Shown in pieces: positions 25,401-37,400 of a stretch of DNA of 64,000 nucleotides (position 1 is the stretch's first letter; each line of letters starts with the position of its first letter). The position numbers and the translations under genes are program-made. The stretch covers positions 19,934,874 to 19,998,873 of the forward strand of contig JACBWW010000015.1 in the NCBI GenBank assembly GCA_020086605.1. The letters run 5' to 3'. The DNA comes from Lanius collurio (Eukaryota > Chordata > Aves > Passeriformes > Laniidae). Below the pieces are notes generated by a model. It ran no database searches and was not told the DNA's origin. It saw nothing but the letters and a program-made list of their open reading frames with translations.

Positions 25401-28400
25401 ATCCCTGCATTTCCAGCCCCCGAATGGGCACAGCAGGGTGTCCCTGGCTTCCCTGCATCCTCCCAGCCCCCGCCGGCATCCCCGGCAGCAGCACAGAGCT
25501 GCACTCCCTGAAGCCAGTGCAGGCGCAGCAAGATTCCTGCTCTCAAAATGGACAGGAGAGGAAAGTTGGCTGCTCTCCTTTTCTTTTTCACTAGCACTCA
25601 TTTTCCTCCCTTTTTGCACTGGCTGAAATGAAACTAAGGCAGAAATTGATGGTGCTTTCCATGGCACTTCAAAATTTACTTTTGCTACACCTGATTTTTA
25701 GTAAAAAGCAGGCACCTCTGTTGTTTTGTAATGAAAGTCATCCCTTTCTCTGCTTCAATCCCTACTAAAAGCTTCAGCAAGTGATTGCATTCACACAACT
25801 AAGATTTGACAGGGCTTCCCGTCTCTGCTGCAATTTCTGTGGCTGCTGTCACCTTTTATTATAGATGCAGGAAAAGCCCCCAGTGCTCCATACACTGAAA
25901 TCATGCAAACATCTTTGTCTTTTTTTTTTTTTTAAGCCTTCAGTATTCTTTTCTTCTGCAGGCCACAAGTACAATCTCTCCTTCTTGCATTCCTGCCCTG
26001 TTTATTGTATTAGAAGCCAACATTAGACTGATCTCCTGAGTGTTCTTATTTGACAATATAAAGTGACAAATCCAGGAGTTCACATTTAGTCAGTGACCTC
26101 ACTTGTGTGGTTCAGGCCCTTAAAATGAGAGTTTATATGGTGTCACACCACAGAAAATTGCATCTGCAATCAGGATTTCTTTACCTGGGACACTTGAAGT
26201 TATCAAAGAGAAGAACAAATGAAATGCAACAAAAATTCCTGTTCTTCCTCCCTTGGATATGCAGCAACCATCTTATATAAAAGATCAGTACTCAAGGTGT
26301 TAAGTGACAAACAAGAGTGGATTTTTGACTGTTGTGTTTCTGAGTTATGCCACTCTCCTAGATAATGATACATTATAGTGCAATGGCATATTAAATATTA
26401 AAAAGTGACAGAGGGAAACAGTGGAGCATTTTTTTTTTTTAATCAAACTACTGGTAATTGAAAAAGAAGTTTTGCTTCAGGAACGCTACCAGAAAAGCAT
26501 TATATTAACAGGTATTGCTCAATTTTCCTCAGGTTGTTAGCACATACTATAGGTAAACATTGAGTATAGCTGGCTGCTGAGACATTTTATGCAAAGAGAT
26601 GCTTCAAAATAGGTATTTTAAAATACTTTGGGGTTTTGCTTACCAGAAAATATAAAGCTGCAGACAGCAAATGCAATCAACTATGGATGTAAACATTAAA
26701 ACTGAGATATGTTTGGTTACCTCCCTAGCCAATTTTCATTCCTCTGAATGGGCAAAAATGTCACTGGGATTGATACAATGGGATTTTTCAACACTTTTGT
26801 GCACTCATTAATGCAAGTGTCTTTTCAGGCTGCTGATTATGGGGGCAAGGCCTGTATGTGTGTTAATGCTAAAAATACGAGCTCAAGAGAAAAGCTTTAG
26901 TCTTCCATCTAACAAAGCTTTTGTGCTGGTATTTTAATATGGTTCTGGTGGAGTTCATTTTGCGTCTTAAAAGTGTTTTCGATTGATTAATTGGTCAAGA
27001 AAGGTTTCAACACATACAGATGTCTATATTCTTTGCAGTGCACAGAGTATATGCAGAGTATTTGTGGGTTACTTGAAGCATCTTACAACGTCAAAGCTAG
27101 TTTGGTAGCAGCTTACTGTAAAGAAAATTTAAAATACTGTCGGAAAATGCCGTAATATATGTGGATTATACATAGGTTAAGTAGAAAACCATGCTAAGAT
27201 CATGTGAGGATAGGTGTTAAATTTCAGCTGGTTAAAGAAAATGAAGTGTTTTCAGAGCACGGAGAGTAAGGAAATTCCTGAAGCTCAGGCAGCAGCTTTG
27301 CAGAGCAGCTTCAGGTTCCCCGTTGTTGATTATCCCTTTGCCAAATATGTGTTAACATACTGTCATTTATCTTATCAAACTATCAGCAGGGAGAGCTGCA
27401 TCACCACCAGAGATTGCTGCTGCAGCAATCATCCGCGTGTGGACAGCTATTTTACACTCTATACTGCTTTACCATTTTTATTCATAATCAGCTGTTGACA
27501 GCAAACCCATTAACCAATGATGCGAGCGCTTTTGCAGCAGCAGCATCAGCCGCCCTTCTGTGCTGTGCTGCTTTTCTGCAAGGCCAGGCCTCCCCCGGCA
27601 GCAGGCAGGAATCTCTGCTGCAGCCGGCTGAGGCGAGGCGTGATGAATTACTGCAGCCATGTGGCAGCGGGGACCGAGGCACCGCGCTGCGTCCGGCGCC
27701 GGCTCCCACTGCAGCGGGGGCTTGCGCTGTCTGCTGCCACCGAGACCAAATTACAGCTCGCACAGAGATGAGTTACGGGCTGGAGCGAAAAGGCAGATCT
27801 CCAGCAGGCGCTCTGTCCATGAGCAGGGGCTGGGTGTGGATGCTCCTGTTCCCGCAGGTTTTGGTGCATAAGCTGTCTCATCTGCTAAATGTGTTGGTGG
27901 GTAGGGCCTGTGCTGTGCATTAGGCGTGGGGCTTGGATGCTGCTCCAAAGCTGCTTTAAAGCCACAAGACAGCAGAGAATTGGGTTACTAGGATTGTATC
28001 TTGCCGTGGAATTAAGGGAACCTTACCCGCCAGGTTGCCTTTTTCATCTCGGAAGTGGTGAAAATTGGCACTCGGATTTTTGCCCTGTAGCACATCTACG
28101 TCACCCTTTGACACAGGGAGCACTCAGCCTGTTCTGCAGTCTGACAAGATAAATGCAACAAGCTTCATGCCAAGCCCTAGGTAAAGGTGTAAGTCATGCC
28201 TCATGCTACCTGGGTCACTGGAAGAATCTCACCCAATTAAAATTTTTAAAAAAATAAAATGGGAATGCCATCATCCCTCCCCTCCCAATCCCCTGCCAAG
28301 GCATATCCAGTGCACAGCCCATGTTCCTGAGAACAATCTGTTCTCACAGCTCCCAAACACGAGAGGAGCACCCGAGGTTGGCTTGCTGCCAGGACTGATA

Positions 28401-31400
28401 GGATGTGTGGAATGAGTGATCCCCATGGGAAAACAGCCCTCCATAGGGTTACAGGGGAGCTGGCTGCCTCCCTCCTCCTCTCTCCCACACACCTGATTGT
28501 TGTGCAGTGTTCACAAAGCAAAATTGTGTTTGAGTGTCTATGCACATGAAGGCCTAGTGTTATCCCAACTTTTCATTTTCCCATGCAATCCTTTACTAAC
28601 CTATGTCAAGGGAGCAACAAGATGGTTGCTGTTACTGCAACAAGCCTGTGCATCTCATAGGGAGAGGTAGGTACCTCAGGTTTTTTTTTTCCTTTATGAA
28701 AAATTGATCTCAGATTAAAATTTGAGATATCAAATTTGAGTCTGAGGCCACGACAGTAAGACTCAAATGTGGAAAAAGTTTGCTTTTCAAGATTCATTCA
28801 AAGCTTCCATGAAGAGAATGTAGGAATTGTTAACATCCTCAGATCTTTGCACTATACCATAGTAAAAAAGGAGGTAGAGGGGCTTTTTATACTCATCTCT
28901 ACTGCAGGTTAGACTTGCATGTTGAAGGGGTACAATGCTGAAGTTTCTGAAGGGAGCTGACATGAAATTCTGCTTCTCATCACTAGAATCCTACTGAATG
29001 TTTTAGGCACTTAAGCTTGTTTTGCATATTTTTCATGCCTCAGCCTTGAAAGATACCATGCCTGGCTGCCCAGCTTCTCTCAGTTTCTAAAGTTATATGA
29101 GTCCCCTGACTCCAGTGGCTCTAGCTCACTCTTTCTTAGCTTACTGGAAATTGAAGCTTGCCTTTCTAAGGTACTGCACCTAATGAACAAGAGGGGAAGG
29201 GAAGGGCCAAGTTAAAGGTGTGTGGGGGTAGAATGGGGAGCTTTGGGTTCTTCAAGGGGCCAAACTGGTAATCACTTTCTAGACAAATTGTGTGATGAAG
29301 CATTCCTCAAGATTTATATATTGCATGTGTGTGACGTTGCTCGCTGACTAAAACATGTCTTAAAGTTGTTTTTGTTGTTTCAGTGTTTAAAATTCATATG
29401 AAGAGGCTCTGAAAACAGTTTACAGCTCAGTCACCTCTCTGATCCATATCAGATGGGAAGTATAAGGTTACTCTTGGGCACCTCTATGTTTTATTCAGTA
29501 GGCACTGTCCTGCCTGCTGTTATTCTGAGGTTTGAGTACAGACGTAGGAATTGCAGGCAAAGCTGGAATATCTTAAATTATTTCTTGTCATTCAGTGACC
29601 TTCAGTTCCATGGGCTCAGGTTATGCCCTGCACTGTTGTTTGGCCTCACCTTAGGCTGTAAATCTTGTGACACAATAACCTTGATCTCCTGTTGACTGAT
29701 TGAAAGCAGAAAAAGACAATTTATTTTTCATACATTAATATTTAGGGATGTTATTTCCTAGGCCTTAACAGCACAGAATGAAATAATTAACTTTTTGCTT
29801 AGCTGCAATCCCTTAAACTTTACACAGTGTCACATTATGTGACAGTTATAACTGAAGCTTGATTGATTGATTGATTGATTGATTTTAAAATGAAGGAAAA
29901 TATAGAGGGCAGTAAGTTGAGCTTCTCTCTTCTGCTCAAGTTGCTCTTGGTGCAAGATTGTACAGCTATTCTAGGCTCCAAATTTAGAGCTCTGGGCTGT
30001 CTTCTGGCACAGACATGAGGCTGTTTCTCTTGCTACAATGTGCTTTGAAGATGCCTCAGATATGCCAGTGGTAACAATTCCATAGGGATGGTTTGCTCCT
30101 TGAGAGGCAGTTACCAGAAGATGTAGTGCTTTCTTAAGTCTTTTCTGTGATGGTCAGAGGGTTTGTCTGAGGGATGGTCCAGGATCTAAGACAATGCTTA
30201 TGCAGGTGCATCTTAGCTGAACATCTGTCTCATTTCCAGCTACACAATCAAGTGGAATACAACTGGCCCAAAATGAGAGTTTGGATGCTGCACCTACTAT
30301 GGGATCATCTTTTTCTTCTACATTCTCTCCAGAAAGAAACACTTCTGCTTCTGGAACCTCAGGCAAGTCTTGAAAATGTACACTTTCTTTCTCTATACAA
30401 GCACTTAAAAGAATGCAAATAATTTTGAGTCTTTTCTTCTTTTGCTGTGCTTTGTTCTGGAATGAGGACCACATCTTTTTATTTATGCAGGGTACACTGT
30501 GTCCATGTCATCTAGCCCTGAAGTTGTGTTGAGTGATGGGTGAACTTCCAAACATTCTGTTGAGATACATGGTGTCATTACAAGAGGATATAAATTACAA
30601 GTGATAATAGTGATCTTCATATATGCTATGTGAGGTCATTGTGTAGCATTGACTGTCAGAGGAAGTCATTGAGATAAATTCTCTGTCTGCAAGGCAGAGG
30701 AGACAAAGGAGAAAACAGCTATAATTTTGGCAGCAGTTAAAAAATCTGGAGAGAAATTTAATGCATATTACTAATTAAATGATGTTGTGTAAAGTACAAC
30801 ATGATTTCATGCAAGGTCAAAAATATATTAATTCTTCCCAACTCCAACCTGGTTTTATTGTTTTTCTGGGTGTGTTTTGGTGTATGTATTCACTAAGAAA
30901 CCCTGTGGTGAATGCAGATCCCAGGTCATATGAATGACCATTTGTTATGCTTCTAGCTGGCTTAACTTTCCTAGGTTTTGAAGAACCACTTATTCAGGTC
31001 TTCTTAAGGTCTCTTGGGCCTTCATTTAATTTAGTACTTACTCTTAGCTACATGTGTGTAAATCCAACAAGGGCACTGTCATTGTTTGCATATCCCTATT
31101 ATTATTATTAGTGTTTAACATACCCCACGGGATACAAGACTCTGTTTACAACCCCTGGATTGTGTTTGTGGGAGATAAGTATGTGTGTGTACAGCGATTT
31201 TTCTCATAATGGATAGGTTTGGATTTAAAAGTGGAGCAGTATCATATGCTCAGTGTGCATTGAAATGCTTAGAAGCATGCAAAAAGACTATAAGCATTTT
31301 AAGGAAGTTAAAGTCAACTCAAGGCCACTGATTCATAGAGAATTCTTTGCAATTATTTCAATAAGCCCATTCCCCATAGTACACATACTGTGACCTGTGG

Positions 31401-34400
31401 TTACTTGGCTTTCCTGTTAGGTTTCATGTCTTTTGGCAAATACAGGCATAGCATGGAAACCTCACCATTGGTGTACTGCAATAAAACAGTAAATTACAAC
31501 ATTTTTAATTAAAACATCTCTCACACAGGTAAATTCTCCAGGTTAAAATTAAATTGTAATGCATATCTGACTATGTATCATGTGTATTGAATTGCCTATT
31601 ATGCTGTGTGTACAATTATATTTTACATTTAAAATTCATCAAGAAACTTTTACAACCTTCTTGGGGTCTGTTTGCGAAAGTCATCATCTTACTCAACTCA
31701 CTCTGCTGTAAAACCAATAAATCTTCTTGAGCTCAGAGACTACCCGAGATGCCAGAACTGTAATTGCCTGGCTGAGACTGAAAGAGCCCATCTATCCAGG
31801 GGCAGTCAGTCTAGGTATCATTGGCATAGCCAGTGCTCCAAGTTCCCATAAAACTGCCATTTCAAAATCACTTCTGCCCACAGCAGGATTTCCACACTAT
31901 CACCTTTCCTGTCTCCTCACAGCACCAGCTCCTTGCTTCTTTCTTGAAGCTTGTATATGCAAGAAATCCCCTTTCTCACCCTGATTTGTTAGGTAGCTTA
32001 TCCCAAACAGTTACACCTCAGACCACCCTTGCTCCCTTATTCTCTGAATGTGTTAAAGGCTTTAAGGAAAAATGTTTCGGTTCCTTCTAAACAGATCCCT
32101 TCTCCTGTGTGCGATTGCTCAGGCCCGTATGCTGCACCCTAATAATTTTAAACCAATGCAAGTGTGAAGCCAGTTGTTTCATCCTATGCTGAGGCTGGAG
32201 GAAATGCCACCTCTCTCCCTGCCATTCAATTATTTATTCCTGGGTCTCCAGAATTTTGCATTCAGGGACTTTTATAGGGACTAGATGCCTTTTGTTCACC
32301 AGAGTAGAGACTGGTGTGTGTCGAGGCTGCAGCCTGTGGGGCATAGCATAGCTTGCAAGATGAAGGTATCTGAGCCACATCTTCTGTGTAGGAGCTCAGA
32401 GGAAGGCAAATTAATGTGAAATGGATCCACACCAGAACATTTCTATTTGGTATGCCCAACCAAAATAATTCAGCTAGCTGAATATGTTTCATTTTTAGAC
32501 CATTTTCCATTTTTAAAAAAATGCCATTTTGGTGAAAGTTTCCTTTCTTGATGCAGTAAAAGGAGAAAGCACATTTTGCAGAGAAATTTCCAATCAGCCA
32601 TATCAAAAGATCAGGGTGTGGGAGGAGTGCTACAGAGAGCTGGAGAGCGACTGAGATGGGTGGGGGAGCTGAGGAAAGAGCGTGCTGGAATATCAGAGAA
32701 CAGTATTGCTGTATTAAAGGAGATTGAAAGCACCAGCCACAGAGGAGGTGCTGCATAGTGCTCACCCAGGCTAGAGGGGGCAATCAGGACTGTTTTTAGC
32801 AAAGAGAGCAACCTGCATGCATGCCATTGACACAGGCACTTCTTTAACATTGGCTGTCATGTGTAATATACCTCCCACTCCTTCTCTACCTCCACAGAGG
32901 ATTGCTTGCTAATATTTAATTTTCTCCTTTTGTTTAATTAATGAAAAGTTGGAAATTAGAGTCTAAATGCATCTGAGAAACTGCAAGTATTGTGGCTTTT
33001 TATTCTGTGATCTAAACAACAAAAAAATCCATAAAGCAGTATGAGCTTAAGTTCACTCAGCAGGGTGGTAAGATTAAATGATCTATTATAATAAACTGTC
33101 AGATGAATCAACCTGCTTCATCTATTGATATCTTTATTGCACTCCTCCAATTATAAATCCTACTCACTTGATTCACAGGAGGCATCTCCCTAAGAAAAAT
33201 TTTTATGAGTAAGACTAGTGGGGTTTGACTCCTTCTGTACACAAACTGTAGGAACTCTGGAAAGTGATATTAGATAAAAATTACCCACCATATCTTCATC
33301 TCCTTCACAAAGAGAGAGACACAAAAATAGAAGTTTCTGGGAGATGGGAAACATTGCAAAGCCTCAGTTAACACTATTACAGGTCTATGGTGTGGTCAGG
33401 GCAAGAAAGCCTTTTTCAAGTTTTTAATTTTGCTTTGATTTATACTGTGGTATCCCCTCTGAGTAATCAGCCAAATTTATTCATTTGTTTTGCCAGTGAA
33501 CACAGTTGGATATGGCTGCACTCCAAAAAAAGAAGTAGCAAACTGCAGGGTATCCAGGCTGCTTAGGTAGCAGTTGTTGGAGAACAGACTGGGGAGAGTT
33601 TAGTTTCTGGTCTCTTTCTCCATCTGTCAAGCTTCTCACCAGTGCTGAACTGACTCAGGCAGGTAATTTCAAATAAAACCATGGTCATGTGCCAAATTTT
33701 TTATCCTTGTCCTCCTTACTGCACAAGGAGGAACCCAGCACAGCCAGTGTTTCACACCTCACTTTTCATGATGAATCTGGAAATCTTCCCAGATTATTTA
33801 TGCAGAGCATCTTGCTTGCAGCCCCAAAGGACATAGCAAGCTCTGTACAGGCAGCTAGAGCAACTACAGTAATTGTTACCAAGTGAAATGCTGCTTTTCC
33901 TTCTGTCCTTCTCTTTTTGGAGAACAGCAGCATGTGAGGCCCCCCAAAAAGGGCACTGGATGATTATTTAGAAAATGCAAACTGAAAGCACCTGCTGAAT
34001 CACTCCAATAAACCCAGCTTTGTTTGCACGGCAGGATTAAGCAATCTCTGAACAGAAGGTGAATTGGTGCCTTGCTTGCATACTGGAGACAGGGAGAGAG
34101 AGGAAGGCATGAGAATTTTCCAATTTAATTTTTCATGCTTTAGCAAAACCTGGGTGAGATAACTTTCAGAAAGATGCTGGTAGTTTTATTGTGTGTAGGT
34201 GTGTGCAGTTGCTAAAAAATAACAGAGGCCCAGAAAGAGAGGACAGGGGCTGCTGTCATGTTTCCTACCTGGGATAATTTCTGCTGTCTGGGTTTATTGA
34301 AGTGGCAAGGTCTGGCCAGGACGGCTGCATGGCTTTTGGTTGTGCCAGTGGGTACTGAAGCATGTCCCCCAACCCCTCCTGTTTGGTGAGCCTTATGTCA

Positions 34401-37400
34401 CCTGCATTCAGGTTTGACAAGCCTTAAATCTTTGGAGTGAACTTGAGTGTTAGTCTTGGGCTTCATACACTTTTTCTATTTATTTATTTGTTTTACTTTG
34501 AGCCAAGATGCTTCACATTGTTTGCAAGCGAGAATGCAAGGGAAAATGTATAATTATGTTATAATGTTGGAGCTCTTTCAAAGGAAAGTTCCACAGACTT
34601 GAGAGACAAGGTTCAAATTCACTTCACAGAGAAGTGACCTATTTGTAAGACCTGACAAAGTCTTCTGCCTTTCTCCAAGAATATGCACACATAGGGCCTT
34701 ACAGTTTGCTAGTTTGACCACATCCTGTGTGATCACATGGTATTTTTATCATGGCATCTCACAACTTAGAGGCTAAAGGAAAAGCAGTATTCTGGTAATC
34801 AGCAATCATGTCATGTTTGGATGTTTCCTTAATGCCAGATATGTGTCCTGCTGCGTTCTGTACTGTGTGTTGTACCTTTGACAACTGATTTTTTAGCTTC
34901 CTGAAAGCTTTTGCTTGGTTTTGTTGGTAATGTTGCCCAAACATGCTGCAAATGTTACCTAATGATTCATCACAGAGATCCTCTTTGAGCACAGTGGTAT
35001 TGCAGTTTGCAGATGGATTGATGAGACGACAAAAAGCTTAGGAAAACAGTCTCCTCTGCATTCTAGGAAGCCAGGGTGAGGTAACTGTATATATTCAGGA
35101 TACTTAGCATTACAAATATTTAGTATGTTCAAGAAGATCTCTTACAGCTGACTTTTAAGTACTTGGCTTTTCAACCTAAACGTACTTGTCATGAATGTTT
35201 GTGATTAAATTGCAGTTAAAATCTTGTCACATGTACCATTAGCAAAAGCAGTTATTTGCACCCTAGTGGCTAAGTGATCCATGGTTTTAATTGGGCTTAG
35301 AGAGAACGAAAATGAGCAGCATTCTGGTTTTTGAAGAGTATATTCACAGCAATAGAATAATGTGCATTACAGCTCTTCTGGTAGGAGCTGTCTTTGTGCA
35401 AAGCATCAGTCCATACCTCACAAAGTGCAGTGAGGATGTAAGAGTGGATTTTTACTCCCTGGGAAACCTGGTTTAGGAGCACTGCAACCTGGGGTTACAG
35501 CTGCCTTCATGATGTTGCCTCTGTGGTCCCGCAGCCTGGCACAGATGGAACATGGAGGCCACACTGGTGGATCATATCCTCCCATGGAGCTCTTGGGACA
35601 GGGTCAGAGGCATCACTCCCCCACAGATGTTCTGGCAGCACTGAATAGACCCAGTGAGGGGGACTTCAAAAATGTTCTCTAGCCTTGAGAAAGGTAACCA
35701 AATGCTATGATTTGGTGCAGGTCAACAGCTGTCTGGACATGAGCCAGTATATGCCCAGGTGGCCAAGAAGGCCAATGGCATCCTGGTCTGGATCTGGAAT
35801 AGTGTGGCCAGTAGGACCAGGGCAGGGATTGTTTCCCTGTACTCAGCACTGGTGAGGCTGTACCTCAAATCCTCTGTTCAGTTTTGTGCCACTCACTTCA
35901 AGAATGACACTGAGGCACTGGAGTATGCCCAGAGAGAGGGGCAATGGAGCTGGGGAAGGGTCTGGAGGGAATTCCTGTGAGAAGCAGCTGAGGGAGCTGG
36001 GAGTGTTTAGCCTGGTGAAAAGGAGGCTTAGGAGAGACCTTATCACTCTCCTCAACTGCCTGAAAGGAGGGTGTGCTCTGGTGGGTGCTGGCCTCTTCTC
36101 CCAGGCAACCAGGAACAGGACAAGAGCAAACGGCCTCAAGATGCATGAGGGGAGGTTCAGGTTTGATATCAGGAGGAATTTCTTCATTAAAAAAGTTGCC
36201 AAGCACTGGAATGGGTGGAAGGTAGTGGAGTCTCTGTCCTTGAAGGTGGCCAAGAAACAACTGGATGTAGCACTTAGTGCCATGGTCTAGTTGACAAAGT
36301 GGAGATTGGTCAAAATTTGGACTTGATGATCTTGGAGGTCTAGTCCAGCCTAAATGATTCTATGATTTATAGCTCAAAATAATGAGTGGCTGCTGAGGAT
36401 ATAAAATGCCTGAGGTATTTTTTCCCTGGTAGCTTCTGTAATCCAGTGTGAAAGGTTTTACCAGGCGGGCAGTGTCAGTCACTTGTCCCTGGCAAGAGAC
36501 AGTCAGTCTTGTACAACAGATAAATATTTTGCAGCCTGTTCACACAGGCAGACATTCTCAAAGAGAGAGGGGAGTATGGTAGCTGTCTCCCTTTGACTTG
36601 AAGAGATTTAATGCAATGTAATAAAAGTCCTTATGGGAGTAATGGTTGTCCACAGCTGGCCTACAAATGTGAGGCGTTCACAGCTGCCCTAACTTCCGAG
36701 CCTGCTACAGGGTAGATACACAGAAACAGCAGCATGCTAACAAAAAATATGTGTTGTGCCCCAAAAACTTGTGAAGTAGCTGGGGGGAGCTGACAGTAGT
36801 GAGACAGTAAGCATCATGCCCAGTGCTCTGTAAGGTCAATTTCTTCCTCATTATGAGTGCCTCTTACTCCTGCTGCTTGGCAGTCTGCTAGCCAAAAAAC
36901 ACAAGGTAATAAACAAAGATTTATTTTTAAAGGGTTTTGTGATTCTTGAAGACATGTCTCAGATTTTTTGATTAAAACGCTTACTTCTCAGTTAAAGGTC
37001 AGCTAGTCATTCCCAGGCACATACTTGATTTTGGCAGGAGGAGTTCTTTAGGAATGTATCAATTAATTCAGGATTTTCTTCTCTTGAGCAGAGTAACAAC
37101 CTAGCATAGGCTGGGCTTTGGATTCTGCTCCCATCTATAAGGGATATCTGGAGACTTTCACTGCTCAGACTTTCTGGGCTTGGGAATGGCGTTGGCATTT
37201 TGCTACAGCCTGTCAATTTGCATGATGTGAAGACTCTGGATATCTAAAACAGATACTAACAAAACAATTTTTTCTGTTTTATTGCAGGCCTTCCCATGAT
37301 CTCTCCAACAAATTTAACAAGTAAGAGCAATTGAAGGGTTTTCTCCATGCACATCAATGAAAAAAGGCTGGTGTGGGTGGGGGAGGGACAGTCTGAGGAA

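Larger units (their letters stand above)
23385..30239 (+). other. EMCN: EMCN intron 4 (6,855 bp)
   Basis: Holds a hairpin at 23768-23789, an A/CAAA-rich tract at 23869-23960, GC-richer DNA at 25300-25510, a CpG-dense block at 27518-27790, a GATT microsatellite at 29861-29884 and a palindrome at 29828-29844. No CR1 or exon recognised. Homeobox-type AT motifs (CGATTGATTAATTGG) occur near 26980-26995, so part of 26.8-27.8 kb could be a conserved regulatory element. Confidence 0.75.

Noticed and set aside
27414..27923. 169-aa open frame, plus strand, plus overlapping frames on both strands
   Set aside because: Produced by the CpG-dense, stop-poor block at 27.5-27.8 kb; several frames are open at once, which argues against any being coding.
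30366..30371. GT at 30367 as a conventional donor for exon 5
   Set aside because: It would add four bases, break phase 1 and shift exon 6 out of frame, and its context (AA|GTCTTG) is poor compared with AG|GCAAGT.
32262..32783. Longest single open frame (173 aa, minus strand)
   Set aside because: Lies inside EMCN intron 5, has no recognisable domain and its composition looks random; open frames of this size are expected in 64 kb.
35843..36290. 120-146-aa open frames on both strands
   Set aside because: They lie within the CR1 3' region; antisense CR1 open frames like these recur in bird genomes and are not genes.
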